A stretch of DNA of 64,000 nt from Gossypium raimondii (GCF_025698545.1 NC_068571.1:35063733-35127732), one strand, 5' to 3'. Numbered from the stretch's first letter, positions 36,070 through 48,345 are shown. The notes: generated by a model from the letters alone, not told the origin. Made by a program: numbers and translations.

Positions 36070-37110
36070 GATGAGCGCTCGTGGAACCCACGGTTGTGGT
36101 ATTCATGGGCGCAGTAGAGGCCATAAGGGGATTGAGCTGAGTCTTACTCTCTAGGTAGTATGTCAAATTTGGACACGAGTGGGACACCAGTTTCACTTGC
36201 TATTGAAACTGGGTCTTAAAGCCCCTCGGGTGGGGACGACGCACTGTCTCAAGCCATGTTGAGAGTGTTAAAGAGGGTTGTTGGACCCCATTCTAGATCT
36301 GGAGACAGTGGGTCGGTAATTAAACGACTCCGATCCAATAGAGTTGAGCTGTTTAGGGGTGTCACTAGAGGGCCCTTATTGTGGCCTAGTATTGGTTAGA
36401 GGCCACTAAGAGGATTATGAACGATATAGACTGTACTCCTGAGAAAAAACTAAAATGTGTAGTCTATTTGCTTCGTGACAAGGCATATCAGTGGTGGTTG
36501 TCGATTGAGGAGGGTACTCAATTGGATCGTCTGAGCTGTGATTATTTTAAGACTACCTTTCAGGGGAAATATGTGGGCGCGAGCTATGTTGATGCTCGTA
36601 GGTGTGAGTTTATGAATCTCACGCAATGCGATAAATCTGTGGCCGAGTATGAGGCCGAGTTTCTGAGTTTGAGCCTCTACACTCGAGGCATGGTGGCATC
36701 TGAGTATGAGAAGTGCATCCTTTTTTAGGATGGCTTGAGGGATAATCTAAGGGTATTAATTGCTCCATAGAGGAATCTAGGGTTCGCAGTTCTTGTGGAT
36801 AAGGTGAAGATTGCCGAGGAGGTTAAGTGCGTGGAGCGCCAAAATAGGGATCGTGAGAGATGCAAGAATAAGAGGGATTCAGAGCCCTCTAATTCTGTTC
36901 AAAGGTTTAAGAAATGGACAAAACATAATGGGCCTATTAAAGTGGGGGTTCCTGTTGGTCCTACTCGTATTCAACCATGTGGTGATTGTGGTAGGCGCCA
37001 TCCGGGCGAGTGTTAAAGGAGGTTAAGAGCTTGCCTTAGGTGTGGATCTTTAGAACATTGGATTAGAGAGTGTCCACAGCGTACTGATCAGATGCAAGCT
37101 TCAGGACCGA
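36070..37110 (+). pseudogene. Chromovirus gag, broken
   Basis: The ATG at 36070 opens MSARGTHGCGIHGRSRGHKG, a basic Gly/Arg-rich start typical of these gags. It soon shifts frame. The capsid part (36417-36770) is clear: LLRDKAYQWWLSIEEGTQ, KYVGASYVDARRCEF and SVAEYEAEFLSLS. A nucleocapsid zinc-knuckle region follows at about 36970-37080 (PCGDCGRRHPGEC, stop, then CLRCGSLEHWIRECPQ). Stops at 36726, 36768 and 37014 and at least one frameshift break it. Gag would coat the RNA in cytoplasmic particles; this copy cannot. Confidence 0.8.
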
Positions 37111-39435
37111 GTTTTGTACAGCCTTAGAGGGCAGTTCAATAGCCACTTAGGGGCCGTGGACTGGCTACGGGTGGTAATGGTATGGACCGAGGACAGAGAG
37201 CAACGAGTAGAGGTGCTAATCAGACTTAGGCAAGGCAGCCTGCATTAGTTTATGCTGCTCGACGTTGAGAGGATAGAGACGCTCCGAATGTGATCACGGG
37301 TATGTTCTTTATTTTTGATGCCTCATTTACTGCTTTGATAGACATATGTTCTACCCATTCCTATGTAGCTAGTACTGTTTCCAAGAAATTGGGGATTTTT
37401 GTTGAGTGTGCTTCTAATGAGATTACTATACTAAGTCCGTTGGGGTAGTTTGTTCGAGTAAATACACTTTATAGGAATGTTTTGTTAGAAGTACAATAGA
37501 CTGTGTTTCTGGAAAATTTGATGGAGCTACCGTTTGGGCAGTTCAATTTAATTCTAGGTATGGGCTGGTTAGTTGAGCACCGAGTTAGCTTGGATTGTAT
37601 GACTAAGAGGGTTGTTTTAAGGACTGTGGAAGATAAAGAAGTGGTTGTGATCGGTGAGTGTCGAGATTACTTGTCTAATGTGATCTCCGCTATTGTGGCT
37701 GAGAAATTGGTTCAGAAAGGGTGTGAGGCATTTTTGGCCTACGTTAGTGTTTCAATTTCTAGGGACTCTTCTATTAGGGATATCAAAATAGTAAGGGAAT
37801 TTCTGGATGTTTTTCCTGAAGAGTTACCAGGTTTACCTCTGAATCAAGAAGTTGAGTTCTGCATTGAGCTTCTACCGGGTACAGCTCCGGTGTCCATCGC
37901 TCCATACTGTATGGCACCGAAGAAGCTTACAGAGCTTAAGGTTCAACTTTAAGAACTTCTGGATTGTGGTTTCAACCGCCTTAATTTGTCTCCGTGGAGG
38001 GCACTAATTATGTTTGTAAAGAAAAAAGATGGTACCATAAGGATGTGTATTGACTACCGGCAGTTGAATAAACTGAATGTGAAGAATAAATATCCACTTC
38101 CGAGGATCAACAATTTATTTGATCAGTTCTAAAGGGCTTCAGTGTTCTTGAAAATAGATATCCGTTCTAGATATCATCAGCTCAGAGTTAAGGAAACTGA
38201 TGTTCATAAGACGACATTTAGGACTCACTATGGGCACTACGAGTTCTTAGTTATGCCCTTTAGTTTGAGGAATGCTCCGGTTGCATTCATGGATTTGATA
38301 AACTGAGTCTTTCAATCGTATATGGATCAGTTCATCGTAATCTTCATCGACGATATTCTGGTTTACTCTAAGACTGAGGATGAGCATGATGAGTATATTA
38401 AAGTACTGCTTCAGATACTCCAAGAGAAACAACTCTACGCTAAGTTGAGCAAGTATGAGTTCTGGTTGCGCGAGGTAACTTTTCTGGGGCACGTGGTTTC
38501 TGCTGAGGGGAACTGAGTTGAACCTAGAAAGATTGAGGCGATTCTTGATTGGAAACAGCCTAAGAATGTATCTGAGATTTACAGTTTTTTGAGTCTTGCG
38601 GGATATTATCGACAGTTTTTCGAGAGGTTTTCTTTGATTGCAGCTCTTTCAACTAAGCTTCTGTGCAAGGGTGTTCCTTTTGTCTGGAATGATGTGCAAC
38701 AATCGAGCTTCAAGAAGCTTAAGTCTATTCTGACTCAGGCTCCTATTCTGATACAGCCTAAATATAGTAAGGAATTTGTAGTGTATAGTGATATGTCGCA
38801 CGTCGATTTGGGATGTGTACTGATGCAAGATGGTAATATTATGGCTTATACATCCCGTCAGCTTAAGTCACACGAGGGAAATTATCTAACACATGATCTT
38901 GTATTAGCTGCTGTGGTATTTGTGTTAAAGAATTAGAGGCATTACATGTACGGTGAGAGGTGTATCATCTATACCGATCATAAGAGCCTCAAGTACCTCT
39001 TTACTCAAAATGAGTTGAATCTTAGACAGCGTCGATGGATTGAGTAGCTTAAAGACTATGACTGCACGATAGAGTATCATTCTAGTAAGGCCAATGTGGT
39101 GGCCGATGCTCTCAGTCGTAGAGCGATGACTGATTTGAGAGCGATGTTCGCTCATCTTAGTCTGTTCGATAATGGGGGTCTGTTGGTTGAGCTGCAAGTT
39201 AAGTCGACTTGGATTGGGAAGATTCGAGAAAGCAGTTAGGGGATGAGTCTTTGGTTATGCAGTTCCGACAGGTTGAGAGTGGCAGTACATCTGATTTTGG
39301 GTTGAATAAAGATGGGGTTCTATGTTTTCGAGGTCAGGTTTGTGTACCGAATGATTCTAATCTGAGACAGTCGATTCTAAAGGAGGCGCATAGTAACCCT
39401 TATGTTATGTATCTTAGTGGTAATAAGATGTATCA

Positions 39436-41204
39436 TGTAACACCCCCTAACCCCGAACTGTCACCGAAACAGGGTTACGAGGCATTACCGAACATATCAG
39501 ACAACTTACGAATAATTCATAAATAAAATAACATTCGTAGATATGGCATTAGATGCCAAATCAATCAATTTCATTTTCAAATTTTCATTTCAATTATTTA
39601 CCCTATTAACAAGGCTCGGACTCTGACAGATACGTAGATTCCACCCAAATAAACCAAAATATCCAACCTAAACACACCCAGAATAATATAAATCCTCCAT
39701 AACACACCAGTATATCATATCCTCCCAAACACACCAATAAGGCATTAGATGCCTCTTCGGATAAACCGAAGCATATAATAATAGAATCATCTTCTCGGCC
39801 GAACTACAAATCTCCTCATCATATCATAAATCTTATGGCATGCCATTTGTATCCAATCTAGTCCGATAAGTTAATAGGGTATTATTTTACTTTTCCAATT
39901 TCGAACTCATTTCCACAACAATTTCAAATATTCAAACAATTCAAAACATCTATTATTTCAATTCACATATAATTCAATATTCACACATATTCTTACTTAA
40001 TTTCAAATGTTATTACTTACCTTACTTTAAATGTCCCATGATTACAATTTCAATATAGCATTTAGTATATAGTTTAAGTTATAGTAATACAAACCCGGAA
40101 TGCGCGTTTACTCCTCAATGATTTTTCTTTTCCTTTGGATGTCGATGCCTCGTTTTCCTTGTTAGCTACGAAAATAATAATTATTTAAAAATAATAATTA
40201 AATTTTATTCAATTCCTACTTATTCCCAATTTAATTCTAACCAAGCTTACTTACTTATCTAACTTAATTCATACTTCTTTTCTACTTAATTTCTTGTCAT
40301 ATTTAACTCAACTATTTAATATTCATAATTAAACCCTAATTTAAGGCTTTTTATAACTTAATCTCAACTATGTAAAACTTATAACTTAGTTTACAATTCA
40401 ATCTTTTTATCTATTCTAACTAGAAATTCTATCAACTAAACCCCTAATTTAACAACTTATTCAAAATGAATCATGTTCAAAAACCTATGAACTTCCATAA
40501 CCTCCACTTAATTTCAACAAAACTTTTTTTTAAAGCTTCTAAAACATCAAAATTAAGAGAAAAGGGCTAAATTTAGCTTACCAATTAAACTTGAAGCTTT
40601 AAAATCCCAAATTTCCCCTTTTCCTTTCTTTCCATTTTTCTTCCCCTGTTTTCGTCTCTTTCTCTGTTTCTTTTCTGTTCTTCTTTTGTTTCTTTGTCTT
40701 TTTATTTTACTTACTTTACTTTATTTCTTTTATTTTAACTAATAATAATAATATATTATATAAAAAATCTTTTACTTATTATTTAAGCATATATTTATTT
40801 TTATTACAAGTGTACCTATATAATTATTACTATTACACTTGTCTTTAATCTTTACCATACATTTGTCATCTATTTAGTTTATTTAATATATATTAATATA
40901 ATATAATATATATAAAACATAAAAATCTAAGATTTTATCACTTATGCCGCCCATTTCTTGTTAATGGCTTAATTGACATTTTAGTCCTTTTTTCTATTAA
41001 TCTATAATTCAACTTTTACCCCTAGTTCAATTTAGTCTTTTTTCCTAATTTCTCTTAATTAAACTAAATTCACCCAATTAATACCTAATTAAGCACTCAA
41101 CTAAACTCATAATGACTTCAAATAATTTTTTTATGACTAAGTTTACTAAGACGGAGGCCCGATAATGTACTTTTTTCAATGCTTGTGAATTTTGGGTCAT
41201 TACA
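39436..41204. mobile_element. Solo LTR in the integrase region
   Basis: A 1769-bp insert begins TGTAACACCCCCTAACCCCG and ends GGGTCATTACA. It sits exactly within the codons for KMYRDLREL. The target duplication is TATCA (39431-39435) and TATCG (41205-41209), differing by one G-to-A change; the right copy agrees with the expected Arg codon, so the left copy mutated. The pol frame resumes in register after the insert. No internal genes. Confidence 0.85.
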
Positions 41205-43599
41205 TATCGGGATCTCCGTGAACTGTACTGATGGCCAGGTTTGAAATGCGAGGTTACGAATTTTTTTGCTCATTGTCTAACATGCTAGCAAGTTAAGGCT
41301 GAGCACCAGTTGCCTTCGGGTTTGCTACAACCTGTTAAGATTCCTTTATGGAAATGGGAACGAGTGACGATAGACTTCGTTAGTAGGTTGCCCTTGACAC
41401 CCATTAAGAAAGATTCTGTTTGGGTCATCGTGGATCGATTGACCAAGTTCGCTCATTTTATTCTGGTTCAGACGGATTACTCTCTGCAAAAGTTAGTGAA
41501 GCTTTATATCTCCGAGATTGTAAGACTACATAGGGTTCCTATTTCGATAATTTCTGATAGAGATCATCGCTTCAATTATTGGTTTTGGAGGAAACTGAAT
41601 GAGGATCTAGGTTTGAGATTAGAGTTCAGTACTGCGTTCCATCCTCAGGCCGATGGTCAATCTGAGAAGGTGATTCAGATACTGGAGGATATACTTTGGA
41701 GTTGTGTGATTGATTTCTGAGGTAGTTGGGACAATTTTCTACCATTAGCTAAGTTCGCCTACAATAATAGTTTCCAGTTTAGCATCCAGATGGCACCTTA
41801 CGAGGCTTTGTATGGTCGTAAGTGTCGTACTCCGCTATGTTGGACTGAGTTGGGTGACCATCGAGTTTTAGGTCCTGAGTTGGTTTCCGAGACTGAAGAT
41901 AAGGTTAGACTGATTCGGGATCGTCTGAAGGCGGCTTCTGATAGACAAAAGTCTTATGCAAATATGAAAAGGAGAGATATCGAGTACTCTGTGGGTGATT
42001 TTGTTTTTCTTAAATTTTCTCCGTGTAAGAAAGTTCTGAGGTTCGGTCGTAAGGGCAAGTTGAGCCCTAGGTGTAACACCCCTAACCTACATCCTTCGCC
42101 GAAACAGGGTTACAGAATACTATAGGAGTTTACAGGATAATTACACATAATTCCACTATTTACTTATGATCATATCAAAGTTGTCCACTCAAGTCATTGT
42201 CATTAAATTATCTATATCTTAAGCTACAGAAATCTGAATTAAGATTCGCTAAATTTCTCTGAAACTAGACTCACATATCTTCTTACCATAAAATTTTCAA
42301 AATTTACGGTTTAGCCAATAAGTACAGTTTATTCTTTAAAGTCATCCCTATTCTGCTATCTGACAATTTCGACCCTTCTTTTCTAAAATTAATTAGCTCC
42401 TCGTACATTCGGATGATGTTTTCATTTGTTTATATTTAAAATAGACTCATTAATAATTTTAAACATATAAATTATAACTCATAATTATTTTTATAAAATT
42501 TTTAATGATTTTTCAAAGTCAGAACAGGGGATTTCGAAATCACTCTGACCCTGTCTCATAAAAATTTAAATATCTCATAATATGAAATTCTTTTTCTTAC
42601 ACCGTTTCTTCTATGTAAAACTAAACTCAATAAGATTTAATTTCATATTTTATTCAACCTATAATTTGATTTTCACAATATTTGGTGAATTTTCAAAGTC
42701 AAACTACTGTTGTTGTCCAAAACTATTTTAGTGAAAAATGTTGATAACTAAGTTTATAACACCTTCACTTCCTTTCAATTAAACCTTATACATGCCATAT
42801 AAACCTTAAGATGCACAATAAAATTTACCGAAGTAATCTAGATAGTGTGCCCTGATGTGTTGATCTGATCCACCAATTTCACATCAATCTACAAAGAACA
42901 TTAAACACATGAGTAAGCTTATGTAAGCTTAGTAAAATTTTATATATAACTTTAACTCTTCTAAATTTCTTTATTTTCATTTGCATTTTTTTACTTTCCA
43001 CATTTATCCCATATGCCTAACACACATGTCATAATCATATCATTCAACCATGGTCACAAGCTAGTGCATTTAACCAAAGCCTTTTTTTTTTCGAATTGAT
43101 CGCATGATAAGTCATTTCATAAAAAAATTGCATAATTTAAACCTTACCATTTTTTCATGAGCACTAGCATATTTTCACTCAAATACTTACCAATTCAATG
43201 CATTATATAAATAATCATATTACCATTCCGCCAATGGCTTGGCACTTGCCTATGCATCAAGCAACCACACTGGTTAGTGTACTTGCACATGTTATATATA
43301 AATTCAACTTTGATAAACTTATTTTCTCGACATGTCACACTTGAGTTTATTACAACAACCATATCATATTTCATTTTTTTCACAAATATCTCAATTCTTA
43401 TGCTTGCTATATAAATAGCTTTTTACAATTTATTTTACATTTCATTATACAATTGAAATATCCATTCCATAGTCATTTCATGAGTATATAACTCATATAT
43501 TCCATATATTTACAACATATTTCACATTTTATTTTCAATTCACTATTTCATTTTCTTAGCCCAAAGTAGACTTTATAGAACACACCGGATATACGAAAC

Positions 43600-43760
43600 A
43601 AATACAGAGGTGTATTATTATGCACTAATGAACATAGAGCACTAAAGTGTTATACAGAGAGCACAGATGTACTAATCGGAGAGCACTAACAAGCTAATAA
43701 TCAGAGAGCACTGATGTGCTAATAATCAGAGAGCGCGCTAAGGTTCCTTAATGACATGCC
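43600..43760 (+). repeat. Minisatellite with AGAGAGCACTGATGTGCTAA unit
   Basis: Four to five imperfect units of about 25-35 bases, each with AGAGCACTAA or AGAGAGCACTGATGTGCT. The inner AGCACTGATGTGCT is a near palindrome. It lies within the 42072-45685 solo LTR. Confidence 0.7.
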
Positions 43761-44214
43761 ACTAATATTCTAGTAATTCTAATCTCATCTACTTAGGCAA
43801 ATTATATTATGCACATATATCACTTTTACACTTTTCGCATAATGCTTCTATATCTTTACAATTTAATCCTTGCACCGATAATCCAGTATACTTATATCTT
43901 CAATATTTTTAATACATGTAATATATTTATAAATTCATTATTCATCCATAATTCACTAATAATCCTTATCATGTATTTCACATATCACTTTTATATATTT
44001 TGTAATTTAGTCCTTAGCACAAAATTTTATGTATCAATAAATTTTACTTTTAATAACACATATAACATAATTCAATACTAACACATATTTCACATTCAAT
44101 TAAATTTTCTAAATTCAATTCAATAATAATCAATTTCAATTTCTTGGGTCCATTTATCGCTTACTTTTCTTAATCAATTTAGGGAACAGTTACAGAATTG
44201 AGTACTTCGTTTTC

Positions 44215-44400
44215 ACAATGCCATAGTATAACTATGGTCTTGCACATAATCACATATCACACACCAAAGCCATAGCCCAGCCATGGTCTTACACGGAAGC
44301 ACAAATCACACCGATGTCATAGCCCAGCTATGGTCATATACAGAAATCACATACCACATATTGCCATGGTCCAACCATGGTCTTTTCCGTCAATGCGTAT
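44215..44400 (+). repeat. Minisatellite with CCATAGC...GCTATGG dyads
   Basis: Three to four units of about 60 bases, each holding a dyad such as GCCATAGTATAACTATGGTC, GCCATAGCCCAGCCATGGTC or GCCATGGTCCAACCATGGTC, separated by ACACGGAAGCACAAATCACAC-type spacer. It lies within the same solo LTR. Confidence 0.8.
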
Positions 44401-46038
44401 GAGTCACTGAACGAAAGTACTCAATCCAATGTTCCACTAAATTAGAACTTTTATTCAAACATTCATATTTTCACAATTATCTTAGTTTAATAGCATTCTT
44501 ATACAATAACATACCATAGCATTCAAGAAATTTTCATAAAAATTCATTAAATTTAGCCATATGAACTTATTTCGACCAATCAGTAAAATTTGTAAAAATT
44601 CAGGGACTAGTTAGATATTTTCTCTTTTCCGCATTTATCTTCGGATTCCCGATCTATAATAAATTTTTTCCATTCATTAGAATCTAATTCAATAATAATT
44701 CACTTCGCAATTTATGCCATTCAATTTTGAAATTACACTTTTACCCCAATTTTTACAATTTTTACAATTTAGTCCCTACTCAATTAACACTTTAATTGAA
44801 CTAATTTTTCCTCAAATAACACTTTATCTAATCATTTTAGGCTATTATACAGCCTTTGATATTCAGAATTTCAAGACAAAACCTCAATTCCTAGCTTTTT
44901 CATAATTAGGTCTTAAAAATCATTTTCTACTAAAATCACTTAATAAAATCATAATATAATGAAATTAAAGCTTAAAATATATGATAATTCATCATAAAAT
45001 TTCAGTACTCACTCATGGTAACTTTCAAAATCATTCATAGAATCAAAAACAAATGAATTCAATAGTTGGACTTAATTGTAAAAGTCACAAAATACGAAAA
45101 ATTACAAAGAAAAAACAGCTGGAAAACTCTCTCCTATGGCATTTTGGCTGAAGAAAAATGATGAAATCTCTGGATTTTTCAATTTTGTCTTTGTTTTATA
45201 TGTTTAATTTGCAAAATTTCCAATTTTGCCCTTGTTTCTCCTTATTTTCTTGCTGATTTTCTTGCCCAAACCGTCCAACCCATATAATTTGCACCTAAAT
45301 GCCTTTTAAATCCCTCCTTATTAGTCACTTAAGCTATTTAATCACAATTTAACAAATTTTGCACTATTTTCAATTTAGTCTTTTTTAATTAATTGACTAT
45401 CCCAACGTTAAAATTTTCTAACAAAAATTTACACTAACTCAATGACACTCCATAAATATTTATAAAAATATTTATGGCTTGGCTTATGAATTCGAGGTCT
45501 CGATACCTCGTTTTAGACCCAATTTACCATTTATTTTTTTAAATCACAAAATTCACTAATTCAAAAATTCTTCTAAATTCAAACTTAACCCATAATTATT
45601 AATTTATTAAATTTTCAAGCTTACTTTTTGGATTTAGTGATCCCAAATCACTGTTTCCGACACCACTGAAAATTAGGCTGTTACTCTAGTTCATTAGGCC
45701 GTATCGAAATATGAAGCGTGTAGAACCGGTCGCTTATCAGTTAGACCGTATCCATGATGTGTTTCACGTATCAATGTTGAGGCGGTATCGGTTTGACCCA
45801 TCTCATGTTGTCTCTGTTGAGGAGAATGAGGTTAGACCAGATTTGACTTTTGAGGATAAGCCGGTTTAGATTTTGGATCGTGATATTAAAGTTCTGATGA
45901 GGAAGTGCATCCCATTGGTTAAGGTTCGGTGGTGGAATCATGGCACTGAGGAAGCCACGTGGGAACCTGACGACTCGATGCGCAAACAGTGTCCTCATCT
46001 ATTCAGATTAGGTAAATTTCGAGGTCGAAATTTATTTT

Positions 46039-46050
46039 AGGGGGTAGAGT
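46039..46050 (+). other. Polypurine tract of the chromovirus
   Basis: AGGGGGTAGAGT lies directly between the end of pol (TAG at 46038-46040) and the TGTAACGCCCC start of the 3' LTR. It would prime plus-strand DNA synthesis. Confidence 0.75.
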
Positions 46051-46113
46051 TGTAACGCCCCGCTTAATTTATTTTTGTTTCTATAAATACCTGACACAAA
46101 TGAGTATCTGCTT

Positions 46114-46310
46114 TAGTGGCTAAGTGTTCTGGGGGTGTGTATGAGGTCTTAGGTTCAAGTCTCATATTTGCAAATTTTGTTATTTTTCTAATCCTAGCCT
46201 TATCCTTGGTAGATTGGGTTATATTCTATCTTTGGTAAACTCATATTAGAATGAACCTACTGGTTCTAGTGGTAAGGAGTTAGTGTGTTGGAGGTTCTGT
46301 GTTTGAATCC
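46114..46310 (+). promoter_or_regulatory. Two tRNA-like A/B-box pairs in the 3' LTR
   Basis: Pair 1: TAGTGGCTAAG (46114-46124) followed by GGTTCAAGTCT (46152-46162), which fits the Pol III B-box consensus. Pair 2: TAGTGGTAAGG (46267-46277) followed by GTTTGAATCC (46301-46310), one base off the B box. Spacing resembles D-arm to T-arm spacing in tRNAs. No full cloverleaf folds by eye, so these are not called tRNA genes. They could be decayed SINE or tRNA-derived insertions, or convergent motifs. Confidence 0.4.
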
Positions 46311-46989
46311 CTGCGTGAACGAGGGTGTTAATTTTTGCTCGATTGTTTGATAGAGTTTCGGTAGAGCTAAAATTCTGAGGTGGTTGTGAGTTAGTGGGTT
46401 AGTGGGAGAAAAATAGGGGATATGCTGTCATGTCTTTGATTTTTATTTCTTTTTCAAATTTTTAATTAATTTATCTATCTTTCTAAAAACAATCTGACAT
46501 CAATTTCTCTATTCCCTGCCATTTTCTTCTTCCTCTCTTTTCCTGCAATTCTGTCTCTTTTTATTTGCAGTCGTATCTTTATTTCTCGATATTTTGGTGT
46601 TTTTCGTACGATTCTGGTAAGTGAGATTTTGGTTTCTGTAACCTTTGATTTACAAAACGTTGGTTAGAGTTATACCTTTTGTTTTGGCAAATTGGTGAGT
46701 AAGTTAAGGGTTTGTTTTCTGCAAATTTGTGGTGTAGGAGAAGGTTGTGAGCAGAAAATTTTTACTTCGACAGCCTAAATTACTCTAGTGACTGTTTGTG
46801 TGGTTAGTAAGTTCTGTGTGTTATTTCAGGTTATGTATCGATTCGTAAATTGATTGCTATTTGGTGAATAAGATACTGTTTCTTAGGTTTTGGAGGGCTC
46901 AGGACTACTGTAGCATCTAAAACGAACTAGATGTGTACCCTGAACACGAAAAATTAAAGTTCGGTGAAAGCCGAAAAAGGGCACTGTCG

Positions 46990-47270
46990 ACGCCACACGG
47001 GCATGTGCCCGGCCGTATGGGTGGTCGTGTGTCTGACAAAGGTGTAGTCGTACGTAAAAGACGGTAATATAATGGTGTGAGTGTAGCCGTGTAGGCCACA
47101 CGGGCTAGGGCTAATATAATGGTGTGAGTGTAGCCGTGTAGGCCACACGGGCTAGGGCAAGTTGGGTGTGTGTGCCACACGAGCGTATGGGTTTTGGGCC
47201 AGACTGTGTGGGCCACATGGACAAGGCCAACCTGGACGTGTGGGCCCACACAAGCATGTGGGCCCATAAT
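46990..47270 (+). repeat. CACACGGGCATGTG dyad cluster in 3' LTR
   Basis: Counterpart of 34495-34705. It includes an exact tandem duplication of a 47-bp unit at 47065-47111 and 47112-47158 (starts TAATATAATGGTGTGAGTG) that the 5' LTR lacks. Confidence 0.85.
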
Positions 47271-48212
47271 TCTGAAATTTTCCCTAGGGTCGCGCAGGTC
47301 ACTCCGAACGACTGTAGGCCTACCGTAAGGTCGGTAAGGGCTAACCAAACCCTAAATTATGTGATCTGATATTCTGATAGTCTGCTCTAAGTAGGACACC
47401 GTTATGCATGTCTGACTATTCTGTTAAATGCATATGTTATCTGTATGCGAGCATGTTAAGCACGATATTTCTGTATCAGTATTCTGCATATATGTTTGGG
47501 CTGGGAATCGTATATGTGAAGGAAGTGATCTGTACGACGATCTTTCGCCTATATTCTGGCAGCTTGACTGCATATTATCTGTTATGTGTCTTATCGACAC
47601 TATATGGTGTGTAGGGTTAGGTGGGTATTTTTAACCCCACATAGTGTGATGGAATTGTCAGAGTTGGTGTGTAGAGGATAGGGGTAGGAATCTGTATATT
47701 TGTTCTGCATATCTGATTTTGTTATTTGTATCTGTAAGAACTTAAGTCTGAAATTTGAATCTAACTTTATATGTGTGATTCTTGTATGTATAGCAAGTCT
47801 ATTTCTATTAGGTTACGCACTGAGTTTATGAAAACTCACATTCGTTTTTCTGTGTTGTTCAGGTAATCCGCAGACTTTGACGGATCAGTGCAGCGGAGTC
47901 TCACGGTGACCACAAGTTTACGAATTGACTATAAATAATGGTTTCTATTTAATTAAGGATTATTTTTAGGATGTTTATAATTAATGGACTCTCTGGACTG
48001 TTTCGTTTATTTTGGATTTGGATTTTCGATTTGATTCTTTATTTGCGATAGTTGGCTAAAAATATGGTTTTTACCAAAACAAAAGTTTTCTAAAAATACG
48101 AACGATATTTTTTTTAAAATATAACAATTTCTAAAACTTCCGCTGTAAATTATGTTTTGCCAGATGAATTGATTAAATAACGCTTTCAGTAATAGTTATA
48201 AACGAATATGGG

Positions 48213-48345
48213 TACCCTGACATGGACGCGATTTCCTGACGTATACCCTGACTTCGCGCTGACGTGGATGGGATTTCCTGACGTGTACCCTGACATCGCG
48301 CTGACGTGGAAGCGATTTTGCCGTTTTTCCCACGTTAGGTTTTTT
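48213..48345 (+). repeat. Left subterminal repeats of the MULE
   Basis: Three near-tandem units of about 40 bases, each starting ACCCTGAC and carrying GCTGACGTGGA(C/T/A)G(C/G)GATTT. They match the reverse complement of 55510-55580 at the other end. Confidence 0.75.

Larger units (their letters stand above)
42072..45685. mobile_element. Large solo LTR in the integrase tail
   Basis: A 3614-bp insert begins TGTAACACCCCTAACC and ends TAGGCTGTTACT, interrupting the codons after GKLSPR. The flanks are CTAGG (left) and CTAGT (right), an imperfect 5-bp duplication. Its right end shares GACACCACTGAAAA with the solo LTR at 24104. Internal minisatellites are listed separately. No gag or pol. Confidence 0.8.
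37270..46040 (+). pseudogene. Chromovirus pol with C-terminal chromodomain, broken
   Basis: Domains in order. Protease: ALIDICSTHSYVA at about 37340, where the usual Asp-x-Gly is Asp-Ile-Cys. Reverse transcriptase at about 38000-38520, with the catalytic FIDDILVYS intact. RNase H at 38740-39115 ([30 protein letters not shown]). Integrase from about 39360: its zinc-binding part is split by the solo LTR at 39436, and its DDE core is intact at TIDFVSRLP, ISDRDHRF and DGQSEKVIQ. The tail is split by the solo LTR at 42072. A chromodomain follows (ILDRDIKVLM, KVRWWNHGTEEATWEP). Stops lie at 37950, 38304, 38514, 38934, 39045, 41229, 41718 and 45867, and a 1-nt frameshift near 39230. Chromodomain integrases target heterochromatin. 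Confidence 0.85.
34288..48212 (+). mobile_element. Tekay-type Ty3/gypsy chromovirus, decayed, with two nested solo LTRs
   Basis: A plus-strand retrotransposon: truncated 5' LTR (34288-35736), PBS, gag, protease, reverse transcriptase, RNase H, integrase, C-terminal chromodomain, polypurine tract and 3' LTR (46051-48212, lacking its last bases). Two later LTRs sit inside pol. The chromodomain and the TGTAAC...GTTACA ends place it with chromoviruses, most likely the Tekay/Del clade. Both outer LTR edges are lost in abrupt junctions: with an inverted LTR on the left and a MULE on the right. The two LTRs differ by many transitions, so the insertion is old. Confidence 0.85.
46051..48212 (+). repeat. 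3' LTR of the chromovirus, 3'-truncated
   Basis: It starts TGTAACGCCCCGCTTAATT and matches the 5' LTR from 46793 onward. It stops at GAATATGGGT (48212), where the 5' LTR continues for about 95 more bases to GTTACA. In a 125-base block (47341-47465 against 34741-34865) I count eight differences, all transitions. Confidence 0.85.

Noticed and set aside
46114..46310. Two tRNA genes
   Set aside because: Only A- and B-box-like motifs are present; no acceptor or anticodon stem pairs by eye, and the second B box is imperfect.
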